Assembly (NCBI RefSeq): GCF_037392515.1
Contig: NC_090291.1
Location: 15,713,501-15,777,500, forward strand
Length of the DNA: 64,000 nucleotides
Source: Haliotis asinina
Lineage: Eukaryota > Mollusca > Gastropoda > Lepetellida > Haliotidae
Direction: 5' to 3'
This document shows, one piece after another, positions 1-12,236 of this stretch. The translations under genes were made by a program, and so were the position numbers. The notes below the pieces were generated by a model, which was not told the origin of the DNA, searched no databases, and saw nothing but the letters and a program-made list of their open reading frames with translations. Position 1 is the stretch's first letter; each line of letters opens with the position of its first letter.

Positions 1-1320
1 ACATTGGGTCGGTTCTTGAAGACAGGAGAATGAAACGTGAATCTCCTTACAGCGTTCGGCGTAATGAAGGAAATGGACCTTGCAAACAATATGCGCACAC
101 CTCTCGGCACGCGACCGTCTCGAGCTGAGCTCGTGCATGGGGTTGATCGTCACTCTCCCAAACCCTCATCTATTGCACTAGCTTCCTGTGTTTGTCATTT
201 GTGTATGCCTCTGGGCGTTAGTTTATTGAAATCTGACAAAAATTCGAATTCAAAAGTCAATGGAAAGGTATCACATTGCTACCATTCCCATTACGGTGAA
301 TGTCGGTGGGTACGAGGTCGTGAAATACAACCACGTCGCGCCTTGGGCGTGTCGCAACAGCAGAGGTTATTCAACACTTCATATGGGTTTATGTGGGAAG
401 AAAGGAAACTATGCGCTAGTATTTCATAGTCTGGAATCAAGCACTGTTTCAGGCTCCTTGTGACCGCCCAACCCATTAACAAAGCGGCCACTGTTCTCAC
501 GAAACAATGCTCTTATGACAATACGGAGGTATGCCAAACGCTGTGAGGAGCCGTGTGCTATTAACCGGGCCATCCGCGCCATTGACGAGAAAATTAGATT
601 CGCGAACCACAAACATATCAATGTGGTTCGTCTTAGACAACTCAGTGAGACACGAAACTAGAGCGATAGTGTTTAGTTCATCGCTTTAGTTTAAAGATGG
701 TTCGTGTTAATGCATCTTGAGAAAATATGAACCAAACGTTACATTTCATTTGATACCGAAAATTAAAAACAAACTTTAAAAATATTTGAAAGGGGATGCT
801 GCAGGTTTCAAATTGATGCACCTGGAATTCGAACTCCGAAATTTTGAACATGTGTTTCTTATAAGGTTCACCCCCAGTGTCCCCGCGGGGGAGTCACAGA
901 CAGAGTATCTGTGAAGTATCGCTATCATCAACAAATATACATCCAGTATGTCATAACTAATTAACATCCGTGAAATATCGTCATTCTCATCAGCTGATAT
1001 ATGAAATAAATTGTTTCCAGTGCGTAATATACTGAGGTACAAATGAAAGTACACAGCAGTCAGCATCGGCTGAATCGTCAACGCTTGATGTAGAACGTCA
1101 AGGGCGCCGAACGTCAGGGAGGAAGCAACACCGGGGACTGGCAACGTCAGCGGCGCGGAGCGTCAGGGGCTGGCAACATCGGGGACTGGCAGACAACGTC
1201 ATAATTTGAAAAGATATTTGTGGCGTTTGGGCAATACGTATACAATGCTTGTGCAATGCAAGACGCAATCAAAACACTTTCCAAAATACTTGCCTTGACT
1301 TGCGTGAGTTGCATTTTAGA
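1..1320. other. no gene recognised
   Basis: The longest frame (37-429, 130 codons) has no domain character or homology that I recognise. At 1080-1200 there is a loose GTCAGGGGCTGGCAACATC repeat. Confidence 0.5.
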
Positions 1321-1326
1321 AGTAGT

Positions 1327-1380
1327 GAGTGAGTGAGTTTAGTTTTACGCCGCATTTTAGCAATATTCCACGGCGGGTTT
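1327..1380 (-). mobile_element. SINE tail fragment
   Basis: GTGAGTGAGTTTAGTTTTAC then GCAATATTCCACGGCGGG; family A or B tail only. Confidence 0.55.
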
Positions 1381-1814
1381 TAGAAGTAACACACAATACA
1401 GAACAAACATTATGGATAACAAGCTCTTTATTTCGTGAGTGCGACGTTTCTCTGCAGATTTGTGTACCCGTTGTCAAGTAGGAATGATAGATCTCCCGCA
1501 CTTCGTGCATCAAAACTGCTTGACAACGGAAGAAGAAATACAGATGCTGTTATCAATAAAGTTTGTTCCATATTATATTTACCCTGGTTTTTGCAGAATA
1601 ATCCCACAAGCATTAGGTCTGAATTTTCTTTTGTATGTCAGTATTAAGATTGAAAGACCCGAAGTGCATGCTAAATCACGTCTTCTCAAAACTTGCATGC
1701 AAATAACATGTATTCCAGCTCTTAGAATAATTAGCTATCAGTCTTGATATTAGGAAGTCGTTTATTTCAAAATATCTTCTAATCAAATGGAGGAGCACGT
1801 CATCTGCCATTTTG

Positions 1815-1890
1815 ACTTGCGACGACCTTGTGGTTAAAGCGGTCGTTTGAGACGATGAAGTCCCGGTTCGAATCCCCTATGGTTACAATG
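1815..1890 (+). mobile_element. SINE family B head
   Basis: CCTTGTGGTTAAAGCGGTCG and CCCGGTTCGAATCCCC mark the tRNA-like head; the body is not recognisable. Confidence 0.55.
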
Positions 1891-2046
1891 TATTATGTAA
1901 TTTCGGGCTACCCAGGGGAATATTAGAATTTTAAAACAGCGTTTAACCATATTCACTGATTCAAGGACAGGTGACTAGCCTTTGCGTTTAAAAGCGTGCC
2001 TAAGGTTGAAAATACAATTAAATATTTGCTACCCTGGTAAACGTAA

Positions 2047-2282
2047 AGAGTAAGTTTAGTTTTACGCCGCACTTAGCAATATTCCAGCTATATAGCGGCG
2101 GGCTGTAAATAATCGAGTCTGGACAAGACAATCCAGTGATCAACAACCGATGACAGGAGTCAACCAAGTCAGCGAGCGTGACCACCCGATCCCGTTAGTC
2201 GCCTCTTACGACAAGCATAGTCGCCTTTTATGGCAAGCATGGGTTGCTGAAGGCCTATTCTACCCCGGGACCTTCACGGGTC
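2047..2282 (-). mobile_element. SINE family A copy
   Basis: Plus strand runs from GAGTAAGTTTAGTTTTACGCC to CACGGGTC; lacks ~26 bp between GATCAACAA and CCGATGACA. Confidence 0.88.
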
Positions 2283-2847
2283 CCCAACATATAAAGAACA
2301 GAGACTGGATAATTCTGTTCGGGGACCCCTTCATATCATCTCTCTCTTTTCCCTATCGGGTCAAAAACAAAAGAATAGAGGACCTCTCCTGGTCAGTATA
2401 AGGAGAACTGACACTACACAGATGCATAATTCAGTTCGAAGACCCTTTACATTTTCCCTCTCGTTGTCCTGAATTGTGGATGGTTATACTCATTGTGCTC
2501 GTGCAGCGGATGTGTTCCTTATTTAGCAATGGTTCATGAGTCTGTAGCTGCATAAAAATATTCTGTTCCTGATCTTAAAATAACCACTCACAACGAAAAC
2601 GAAATAGGAAATGAATTAAAAAAGGCGGCGCAAATTTTGAAGAATCGAGTCATCAGTTTCGGAGATTGTATTGTTTTGTGTGTATTGCAGATTCTGATAT
2701 TTGCCTTTAAAGTAGTAATGTCCTAATATAAGAACTATGTTATTTCATGTTTCAGTAACATTAGTTTGAGTCTTAGAAACGTATTCGTATTTTGAGACAC
2801 AAATGACAAAGAACATGCAAAAGCTCTCTGAACTCTCTACCAGTTGT

Positions 2848-2990
2848 AGGCGCTAAGGTAGTCTAAGGGTTAAAGCGTTGGCGCTTCACGCCAATGAGCT
2901 CGATTCCCCAGTGCGTGAAGCCCATTTCTGGTGTCCTCGCCGTGGTATTGTTCGAATGTTTCGAAAAGCGAAGTTCACGTACTCACCATA
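2848..2990 (+). mobile_element. SINE family B
   Basis: GGTAGTCTAAGGGTTAAAGC, GCTCGATTCCCC, GAAGCCCATTTCTGGTGTCC. Confidence 0.78.
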
Positions 2991-3042
2991 CTTGATGCAG
3001 GGTTAGTTATCGGTGCCAATGTAATGTATGACATTGGATATC

Positions 3043-3287
3043 TACCCGTGAAGAGCCGGGTTAGAATTGGCCTTCAGTAACCCAAACTCAGGTGGTCTGG
3101 CTTGCTGACATGGTTGACACATTTCGTTGTATCCCATTACCGTAGGTCGATCCCATTACCGTAGGTCGATCCCATTACCGTAGGTCGATGTTCATGCTGG
3201 TGACCACTGGATTCTCTGACCTAAACTCGATTGTTTACAAACCGCCGTCATATGGCTGGAATATTGCTGGAGTGCTGAGTTAAACAT
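3043..3287 (+). mobile_element. SINE family A copy
   Basis: ACCCGTGAAGAGCCGGGTTA to TGCTGAGTTAAAC. The middle is expanded by three exact 19-bp units (3132-3188). Confidence 0.82.
3132..3188. repeat. three exact 19-bp tandem units inside a SINE
   Basis: TCCCATTACCGTAGGTCGA repeated three times without change; corresponds to a single copy in other family A SINEs. Confidence 0.9.
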
Positions 3288-3625
3288 CAAACAAACCAAC
3301 AAACCAAGATATCCTGCAGTCAGCTTCACAATAAAATGCTGAATCAACTGCAATAAGCAGAAATGGCATAATTATGTTTGAATCAACTGCATACATGTCA
3401 CGATGATTCTAGTTCCGTACCCCACAGATTCTCACGTTTTGTCCAATATGCATCTAGTCGTGTCGCATGCTGTAACAGCATGTTTTTGCACCTTCCATTG
3501 AATTTGGTGGATTAACAGATTATACTGACCAAAACGGGGTTGAGTGCGGGTGAGAGTGGTGGTGAAGTGGAAGACTACTTATATTTTTGTTCTGTTTGAT
3601 TGGCATTTTAGAAGTTCATGGATAA

Positions 3626-3719
3626 TAGAAAAGTGTAATACTTTATGGATAAGAACTTCTTTATAGAAATAATCATAGAAATACAGAAGTTGTTATCCAT
3701 TAAGTATTGTACTTTTCTA
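3626..3719. repeat. 35-bp inverted repeat, 24-bp loop
   Basis: Left arm 3626-3660, right arm 3685-3719, 4 mismatches (starts TAGAAAAGTGTAATACTTTA; inverted right TAGAAAAGTACAATACTTAA). Likely a hairpin MITE remnant. Confidence 0.75.
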
Positions 3720-4275
3720 TATTTTTGTAGCTTTGAACTTTCTTAATTTGATATTTCAATGTCCACTTTTCGGAATTGGGGCAATATTCAGATTCCCCTG
3801 CTGTTTTGAGTTCCGATTTCAATAAGATATGTAATAATTCTATTGGTACCATGTGATACTGTAACGGATCCTAAACAGGTCAAACACTTTCAGAGGAGAA
3901 CTCCACTGATTGCCAAAAGGGACAACTGAATCAGGTTGAGTGGTAAGGAAGATAATCTGACGTACAACGTCATAACATCAACCACTTGTTTATCTGTCCT
4001 ACACTCGATTTTTTCTAAAGTGATATAGTTGGATATATGTTGACAGAGCCAGAGAGAAAAAACAACTAATATCTCAGAACACAGATGGTAAAAAACATTA
4101 TGCACTGACTAGTGAACCGTCTTCATGGGATTATGGGTTAAACTGGTCTCTACTACGTTATGGTGTACCAAAAAGCGATGAATGGATCTGGTGGTCATAC
4201 AGGGAGACTTACTTGATGGCGTCGTGTTATACTCCGACGGTGTAGATCGTACTTCACACATGATTCTAGGCCTAA

Positions 4276-4372
4276 TTTCACAAAGCACTAAGGTGATCGT
4301 AGGCCACTAAGGTAACCATAGTGCAGTGTTAAAGAATGGGGTTTAGGTTAACCTTAGTTGCTTTGTGAAAGG
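4276..4372. mobile_element. ~97-bp hairpin element
   Basis: TTCACAAAGCACTAAGGT and its inverse ACCTTAGTTGCTTTGTGAA frame a short loop with GTAACC/GGTTAACC arms. Hairpin MITE type. Confidence 0.6.
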
Positions 4373-4411
4373 AGACCAAGGTCATGGGCATTTATCTCGA
4401 ACATTCGTTAT

Positions 4412-4636
4412 ACCCGTGAATTTAATGGTTAGCACTGGTCTTCAGCAGCCCATGCTTGTTGTACAGGCAAATAACAGGATCGGGTGGACAGACCCGCTAA
4501 CTTTCTTGACACATGGCACCGAATCCTGTTTGCGCGGATCAATGTTCATGCTGTTCGCTGGATTGTCTGGTCCAGACTCGATCATTAACAGACCGTCGCC
4601 ATATAGCTGGAACAGCTGAGTGTGGCGTTAAACAAC
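4412..4636 (+). mobile_element. SINE family A copy
   Basis: ACCCGTGAATTTAATGG to GTGTGGCGTTAAACAAC; moderately diverged. Confidence 0.82.
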
Positions 4637-4639
4637 GTA

Positions 4640-6920
4640 GTTAAGACTGGCAATTGGAGGAACTCATTCATCAAAACAACAAACATTCAAACCCGTTCAT
4701 CTTTCTGACAACAAAAACATCAACAACAACAATAATGGAAACGGTGCAATACTCAGTACCCGTCACGATAAACTAATATGGAGGACTGGAAGGAAAGCCC
4801 TGCTGTGCCATAACGTGATTGCTTCCTGGCTTCAAGGATGTAAGGCAGGGAAATGAGAGAAGTATGTATATATAGATGTCGCCTACACCTTGAGCATGGT
4901 GCAGTTTCTAGTAAACCTCATACCGAGAAATGTGAATGCATTGATACCTAATTGGCTGAGGATTCGGGACGGTTGTAGGCAGTTGTTGCGACAAAGGCGG
5001 GCGTGACCCTGTCCATTGTCCTTTGATAAGTCGGCGATGTTTCGTGAGTAAACGTGTTCTGTTTAGTTGCGGTCCCTCCATTACCCAGTGTACTTTAATT
5101 CATATTTCTTCACATATGAATACATCAACCTAAGTCTGAGTTTGACTGAAGTTGTAATTTTTACTCAAATTTGAGATCACGCAGGAAATAAACCGAAATC
5201 GATTTAAACTCAAACATAGTAGACAATTTAAGTTTGGTAGGTAGGTTACTTGAGTTGTTTGGACTTTTGATTTTAGAAATGTAGTTGAGTTAAAAAATCA
5301 GCTGTTTCAAACTGAAAAACTAAGTATGAATTTGGAGCACAAACATTAGTTTGTTTCGAAAAATCAGGTCCACGACTCGTTTCCACAATGGTTTTGATTC
5401 AACCAAGAGTCATTTTGCATGAATGATGCTAAAAATAGCTGCCAATCAAATTACAATGATGAGCGAAAGAAAATATGTGGCTGTAATGAAAGCTTTGATA
5501 GAGAAAGGGTCCAAGGTTCTGCTCAGACTTTAGTAGAAAGACCCAAATACTTTAGGATAGACTTGCGACAGTCACAGCTCCGAGTTCGCTATGTGTACGG
5601 GTATTTGTCTCTTAAGGGATAGATGCTTAACACACAGTCACAAAATTGATCGACTATGAAGGGCTTTCTTCGGATTTTTTTTTCTGAAACAGCAGTAATC
5701 GAGACATTTCCAAATATTTATGGATTGTGCTGTATATATTTGTTCAGGTCTGTGTATTTGGATTTGTTGTCAGTTGACTCTCCAAGATTCACAAACTGAG
5801 ATAACGAAACAACGCGTTAGTTATTCACTACTCTGTACAGTCAGTTTGAACACAGCATATGCTCCTCTGCATCCTTGTCAACCCACCAATCCAAAGCAAC
5901 GACATGATCGAACACTTTCTACAAACATACACACCCTCTCTCCTCTTCGTGGACCCCCTCCCCCTCCCCCTGTGTGGTCCTGCTATAGACTGATACACAC
6001 ATCTCCGGAAACAGATGTGCGGTGCATGTCAAAGGTCACAAGCTCTCCCTGGGACTTTCATATTCCCTGTGTTGTTGAGTATCCCGGTGTAAAATTAGAA
6101 AACTGTCTTTGTGTCGTGTTTGTTCAAATATACAATGCCAGATAACTACGTATGTCGGCTTCATAACAGTTTCTGTATGACCCCAACTGACTATGAAATA
6201 TACCGAACAAAACAATTTGCAGATCGTGAACATATGGGGGTACACAATTTCATACAGGAATCAATCAAAATATTCATTATGCATATCTTTATTTCTTCAG
6301 TATATACGATGTTACGAGATATTACAAACGCATGGTTATGATGTATATTTGTTTGTTTGGGTTGCTGAAGACCCATTCTAGCCCGGATATCCACGGGTTT
6401 GGTTTATATTAACGTTAAGGGCTTGTAATCATTTCCATAATATAGATGCGACAAACCCCTTTCCACATTGTCAACTGCACAGTTGTGACGAGGAGATATT
6501 TGTTTGTACAGCAATACAGCTGTAAGATGAATGATTAAACATTAAAATACACAAAAGAATGTATGCTTCACATTTCGCATAAAAAACAGATGTGAAAAAG
6601 AAACTATACATTCTGTTGATTTTATCATGTGTTTGATGTATCATTGATACAAATGTAAGTTAGCGATACTAAACATGCGTTACGTCAGCACTGAAAGAAT
6701 ACTAAATATTTTATATTTTTATTAGTATTATTTATTTATTTTAATAATTTTATCTGACTTTATTATTGATAATGAGTATACTTGGGGATTTTGCCACAAT
6801 TGACGAAACTGTCCAACATCAAATTAATAGCCTCGGCATGCTTGATAAGGGTTGCATATTTCGCAATACAGCTAAATGAAACATTAAATGTAATTCAAAT
6901 CATGAGAAGTCTGAAAAGGT
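4640..6920. other. non-coding, no gene recognised
   Basis: Frames at 5419-5622 and 5720-6145 show no domains. 5140-5350 is enriched in opposed AAACT/AGTTT words (ACTCAAAT, TTTGAGAT), possibly a decayed hairpin element. Confidence 0.5.
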
Positions 6921-6924
6921 TCAC

Positions 6925-7195
6925 ATTACAAATAAAAAGTCTGCTGAAAGGTCCCAAGAACACATGAAAGCCTGCGGAAAGGTCCCAAGAACACATGAAA
7001 AGGCTGCGGAAAGGTCCCGAGAACATGAAAGCTTGCGGGAAGGTTCTCCGAAGACATGAAAAGCCCGCGGGAAGGTTTCCAAAATACGCGAAGGTCCCCC
7101 AAACACGTGAAGGTCCTGCAGAAAGTTTTACAGAAAATATAGAAAGTCTTCGCGAAGGTTCAATGAACACATATAAAACCTGCTGAAAGTCTGAG
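6925..7195. repeat. ~30-bp minisatellite
   Basis: Units of GAAAGGTCCCAAGAACACAT and GAAAGCCTGCG type, 8-9 degenerate copies, decaying rightward. It creates long shadow frames on both strands (minus 7245-6895 repeats GPF-x3-FMCSWDLSAGF). Confidence 0.85.
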
Positions 7196-7249
7196 ATGTT
7201 TGATAATACAAGCCTGTGGGAGGTCACATGAAAACATGAAAACAAGTAA

Positions 7250-8040
7250 ATGCATGTACAACTAAGATGAAGATGTTGTATACAAGTCTTAAACTGTTTG
7301 ACAATTATTTCATGACATGTCTACTGTCAATCCCAGCAAACTTCATATATCTTGCCATATAATTATAATTAATAAGTCTCTATGATTAGCGAAGAACGTC
7401 CATCAGTTTGCGTTCCAAATCTAAATAAATACTGTAACCAATTTTGTTGCGAATTACATAGTGTACAGAATCACTCTTCGACAGGACAGTCCAACCGGCG
7501 ATCTTCTCCAATTGGTAACTTGATTGTTTCTCCTAAACTAAAGTGTTTTTCTTTTATAAAAGGTGTCTGTGAGTTGTGAATATCTTTTTAAATGAAAATG
7601 AAAGAATGATAGAAATGTTTCAAAATTAGAATTAGGACAACTTGCATCTGTTCATTCCTTCAGAAAAGATGTAGATATTCAAGGATATGTCGCATAGCAC
7701 AAGTTCGTGATATCTCTTCGATGTAATTTAACCCATAGGTACATACAACCGAACCTAAACACGATGTTTTATTGTAAGAGTGAGCACTAGTATACACTAC
7801 AGTTTTGTATGTTTGTATACGTAATGGTTTTCTCCCAAATACATAATGGTTTTCTCCCAATTATATTAGAGTTTCCAAAGCGACAGCTGCTCAATACTGG
7901 AATACTAGTATTTCAAATGCCTAAATAAGACAATCCAAGTGTCACTATGAATTTCTCTTTCTAACGAGGACATACATCGTTTGGTACCCCAGTTTGTTGT
8001 ATCTTTGAAGGCATAGATCATTCTTCTGTTTCTGAAATAT
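7250..8040. other. AT-rich non-coding
   Basis: Nothing supported besides a small direct repeat, AATGGTTTTCTCCCAAWTA, at 7826-7864. Confidence 0.5.
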
Positions 8041-8094
8041 GTTATTCAAAGGTTCTCATACGTATCAACAGTGTGATTTTCATAAAATATACCT

Positions 8095-8230
8095 TTTTTT
8101 ATTACAATTCTGAACCCGAAACATGAACAAGTTCTCTGAGTTAATCTGAAATTTTCAAAAACAAAACAAAACCATTCGTTTTTCTCAGTTAAAGCAAAAA
8201 GGACAGTGTCATCAGCATGTAACATCATTC
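8095..8230 (-). pseudogene. LINE reverse-transcriptase fragment (ADD block)
   Basis: Minus frame gives MLHADDTVLFALTE, the catalytic ADD box; a shifted frame then gives FQINSENLFMFRV, like the KxNxxKTKxMVF block that follows it in LINEs. Only ~130 bp is recognisable. Separate copy from the 10741 fragment, since both contain the ADD region. Confidence 0.5.
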
Positions 8231-8954
8231 AAAGCTTATCATAACTGCACATTTGCACATCTATCCGACTATTTAATCCGGGCAAACGCAGTAGGAAGTG
8301 TACTGCCTGGAGGTCTGTCACAATGATTTCAAAGTGAAAAAATTCCCCAGACCGTAAAGGTAGAATGGGAAATGAAGAGGGGAGAGTATCTCTCCTTGAC
8401 GGAGCCCCCGACATGGATGTAAACAAACAATTTATCAATAATTACACACGATTGGTAACTACTATACATAATTCAAATATGCTGAAAAGTTTCATCTGAA
8501 AGGCTGGTCACTCCACGAACGAACCCAAACTTTGGAAAAGTCGATGAAATCAAAGTGTAATTTCATGTGTCTATATTTGAACGTTTGAATATGACTATTC
8601 ACAATGTTTAGCTGATCTGTAAAATCTTCGAATGGGAAATCATTTCAGACTGTCACTGAATCTAGTTAGTCGTTCCTTAAGAATGGAAGCAAATAGTTTG
8701 CCGAAGTATCGAAAGTGGACGGTTTGTATTTTGTTCTCTTTTCCGTTTTATTTCTTATAAATTGGCTTATAATACCCGTCGACCACGCTTCGGGTATCAA
8801 TCCAGCGTTCAATATCAAATGTTAGAGGTCAGTATGCAAACAAGTATTCATTTCGTATGAAGACAATACTACGTACGTTATTCAGTGCTAAGGCCACGTG
8901 ACTTGTAAATACACACCAATGGCCGATTATTATAATGGCAATATAATTTTTAAC

Positions 8955-10440
8955 ACTGTATGAGTTCACAAGTAAAAACAAGATATTACCTTGTTAGCAT
9001 TTATTCATTCATTTAAGTAATCTTGCCCCCCTACTTCATTCTTTCAACACTAAATTTTTACAAAGATCCATATGCTAACAATCTGTTTTCAGTAAAGGTT
9101 ACGTCATGAAGTTGTAGATATCCAGTTTTTGTTGTTGTTTTTGTTTTCTTTTGTATGATGTTAATAGCATAATGTTCAATACAATTATTAATAAATGTTT
9201 ATCTCTCGCTAATACCATGAGCAAAATAGCATATAAATAAAACCAATAAAATAAAAATGTCTACACCCTACATTTTCTATTTAAAGTAGCTAGCTCTAGC
9301 ATTTTCGGGGCGGTGTTTGTGCATAAACATATTTTCACCAGTATCTAACACTACGAAGATGTGAGTTAATATACATTAGATATCGACCATACCATAAGCG
9401 ATGGCAAGTGGAGTTTGCGATCCGTCTAAAAGTCTAAACTCTCAAATCTATTGTTCCCACGTACAAAAGAATCGGAACACAAACGAAAACCAAATTACAA
9501 GAATACGTGAAGCATAGGGCCGTCTCCTGTTCTCGCGGGTTTCCTATTCTCGCGGTAAACACTTTTTCTGCCGAGATCGCCGATGCGCGATACTTCGCGG
9601 TTGTTTACATCACTGGTGGGTAACTAGGAAGTGTTCCACGTCCGTGAATTATCAAAATTTTGCAATGTAACGTACATTCGTGAGTTTTTACCAATTTGGA
9701 AAAATCGTAACTTTCCCGCCCGACAGGATTCCTCGTCCTTACACTTCATAACTTTACTTCCTCGATATGCCGCTAGAATGGGAGACGCCTCGAAAAGTCA
9801 AAGGTGGGCGACCTTGTTTTTCATCAAGCTCAAGAGCGATAATACACCGGATGGATCTAGCAGTTGATAGATGCAGATGTTAGAGGGGGGTCTCTTCATT
9901 TAAAAACAGCAGGCATTCATACGAAAACAACTGTTTGTATTATTTTTTCAGCCGATATCCGTTAGGTATGATTACACAATGCCATTTAGAAAGTGGTCAG
10001 ATGTAATATATCTTATATTTAGGGTTACACTTTCTTGGTAAAGTACGAATTCTAGTACTTTTTGAGTTGAGTCCCATCCGGGATTCGAACCCACACCCTC
10101 AGAGTCAGGCATCTAATCGCCAGCACACAGAGTTAGCCGCCTAGCCCACTCAGCCACCGCGACTTCCACCATTTTTATTTATCTACTATGTAGCTCATGG
10201 TAATAGCGGGAGATAAACATTTATTAATAATTGTATTGAATATTATGCTATTGACACCCTACAAGAAAACCTGGATATCTAAAAGTTCATGACGTAACCT
10301 TCACTGAAAAAATATTGTCAGCATATGAATCTTTGTGAAAATATAGAATTGAAAGAATGAAGTAGGGGACAAGATTACTTAAATGAATGAATAAATGCGA
10401 TCAAGGTAATATCTTGTTACTTGTGAACTTATACAGTGTT
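8955..10440. repeat. large inverted repeat, ~280-bp arms
   Basis: The left arm (~8955-9245) and right arm (~10170-10440) match inverted over blocks such as AACACTGTAT-AGTTCACAAG, TTTATTCATTCATTTAAGTA, AAGGTTACGTCATGAA and ATTATTAATAAATGTTTATC. The ~0.9-kb spacer has no convincing gene and contains a tRNA-like SINE. A second short pair, GTTTCCTATTCTCGCGGTA, lies at ~9539-9557 (+) and ~10461-10479 (-). Either one long-TIR transposon or two opposed MITE copies. Confidence 0.7.
10057..10166 (-). mobile_element. tRNA-derived SINE (family C, Leu/Ser-like)
   Basis: Minus strand reads GTCGCGGTGGCTGAGTGGGC, later GGGTTCGAATCCC, giving box A and box B with class-II spacing. The acceptor ends do not pair well, and it sits between repeats, so a working tRNA gene is unlikely. 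Confidence 0.6.
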
Positions 10441-10740
10441 ATATGTTAGATATCCATAAGTACCGCGAGAATAGGAAACGTCAGAATGAACTAGATATTT
10501 TGCCAGTAGTAGTAAGAAATTTCAATTTACGTGGCTTTGGCATAGACGTAATTCAGGAACTGAGTTATTTGAACTAGCAAGTGAAGATAAATGCTATGTG
10601 TCTCTTCTAAAATACAACATGTCCTTGTTGTAACCAGATTCCTGTAGCTAACAAGCGTTCCCCACTTCTGAAAACATCAATACATGCACATTTTAGCAAA
10701 GTTAACAGCCATTCCCCACTTATCTACATAGGAATAGTAT

Positions 10741-10970
10741 TTACCTAACAACCTGTACGACGACAATATCAATAACTATGAGTACATCAGCACAAACTAA
10801 TATAATATCTTGAATGTTTCTACTGTATTTGGAAACACATGAATCTCCTTGTGTCAAAACATATCCAGCTAATTCGTTTAGAAATGATAAGAACAGCATG
10901 AGCACAAGCATACACCCTTGTCTTAAACCAGTCACAATTCTGTGTTATGTCTAACACATCGTTTAACTGA
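10741..10970 (-). pseudogene. LINE reverse-transcriptase fragment
   Basis: Minus frame reads TGLRQGCMLVLMLFLSFLNE, the LRQGC-x-LSP-x-LF block of non-LTR reverse transcriptases, then a degenerate catalytic block IILVCADVLIVID (expected IxLLFADDxVL). The third motif residue is lost (CADV for xADD) and the upstream part reads in another frame. A SINE tail of CACT repeats follows at 11046-11078. Dead LINE scrap; clade not assigned. Confidence 0.6.
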
Positions 10971-11091
10971 TAGGAGTGGTGATCGATCATTTCTTGAGTC
11001 CCATCCAGTGATATTGCTGGCATTTTGCTAAAACGGAGCACAAAGTTCATTCACTCACTCACTCACTCACTCACGCACTATAACTGATAAT

Positions 11092-11284
11092 ACCCGCTTG
11101 CCATAAAAGGCGACCACGCTTGTCGTAAGAGGCGACTAATGGGATCAGGTCATGTTACAGATCGATCATATGGTTGATCACTGGATTGTCTGGTCCAGAC
11201 TCGATTATTTACAGCCCGCCGCCATATAGCTGCAAAATAGCCGCCGCATATAGTGCAGCGTAAAACTAAACTCACCCACTCATT
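11092..11284 (+). mobile_element. SINE family A copy, 5' truncated
   Basis: From CCCGCTTGCCATAAAAGGCG to TAAAACTAAACTCACCCACT. Confidence 0.82.
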
Positions 11285-11518
11285 ATAACTGATAAATGCA
11301 TTTTGAAATGCCCTCAACAACTGACCAATGAAGTTACTGGAAGACGATAATTTACATTACATTTGCTTCGTTGACAAAATTAAAGACCAAATTAGAATAT
11401 TTACTTCTGGGGGAGTACCACAAGAACAGATACCACTTCTGTGAAAAGCGTCACAAGAACAGGCACAGGTAGCACTTCTGGAAGGAGCTTCACAAGAACA
11501 AGAATAGGTACCAGTTCT

Positions 11519-11692
11519 GGAGGCGGCTCATAGCCTAATGGTTAAAGCGTTCACTTGTCACGCCGAATGCCCGGGTTCGACGCCCAACAAGGTTACAATG
11601 TGTGAAGCCCACTTCTGGTGTCCCCAACATTGATAGTGATCGAACATTTGTAAGAGCGGCGTAAAACTTAACTCACTCAACTAAGTACAAGC
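11519..11692 (+). mobile_element. SINE family B (tRNA-derived), near full length
   Basis: Box A TAGCCTAATGGTTAAAGCG, box B-like GGGTTCGACGCC, body GAAGCCCACTTCTGGTGTCC, tail GCGGCGTAAAACTTAACTCA. Best-preserved member here. Confidence 0.85.
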
Positions 11693-11892
11693 GTAAAACG
11701 TTGTACGCACAATGGACACTGAGCCACGAAAAGTGGCGCGGGGACTTTGAAATCTCTTGTCAAACAGGGAGGTCATAGTAAAACTGCGTAACTCTCAGTA
11801 AATGAAGACTATTGTTTTAATACATCATAGTTTCACTTTGGAAACCCCATCCCGAGTTGGAACGTTTCCTATCTTCACCAGCCCATGCTTGT

Positions 11893-12094
11893 CTCCCCGA
11901 GAAGATCCGGGTTAGAATTGGTCTTTGCCAACCCGTGCTTGTCGTAAGAGACGACCAACGAGATTGGACTAATGGGATTGGTTGACACATGTCATCGTAT
12001 CCCAGCTGCGTAGATCAAATTCATGCAGTTGATCGCGGGATTGTCTGGTCCAGACTCGACCTCAGCCATAATGCTGAATACGACGTTAAACAAT
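11893..12094 (+). mobile_element. SINE family A copy
   Basis: GATCCGGGTTAGAATTGGTC through GTCTGGTCCAGACTCGA to GACGTTAAACAAT; diverged. Confidence 0.78.
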
Positions 12095-12188
12095 AAGCCA
12101 TCCAGTCAACGAAATGTTTTCAGAAAGGGAACTTTGTCAAAGTCAAGTAAGAGTGATGGTTTGGTAATTGTTTTATTGTTTGTTTGTT

Positions 12189-12236
12189 GTTTAACGCCGT
12201 ATTGGAAATATTCCAGCCGTATGAGGGTTGCCTGTT
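12189..12236 (-). mobile_element. SINE tail fragment
   Basis: GTTTAACGCCGTATTGGAAA and ATTCCAGCCGTATG; only the shared tail remains. Confidence 0.5.

Noticed and set aside
5720-6145. 141-codon plus frame
   Set aside because: No domain, no splice context, low-complexity Pro run; treated as chance.
10057-10166. Possible tRNA-Leu/Ser gene on the minus strand
   Set aside because: Boxes A and B are good, but the acceptor ends do not pair and it lies inside repeats; called a tRNA-derived SINE.
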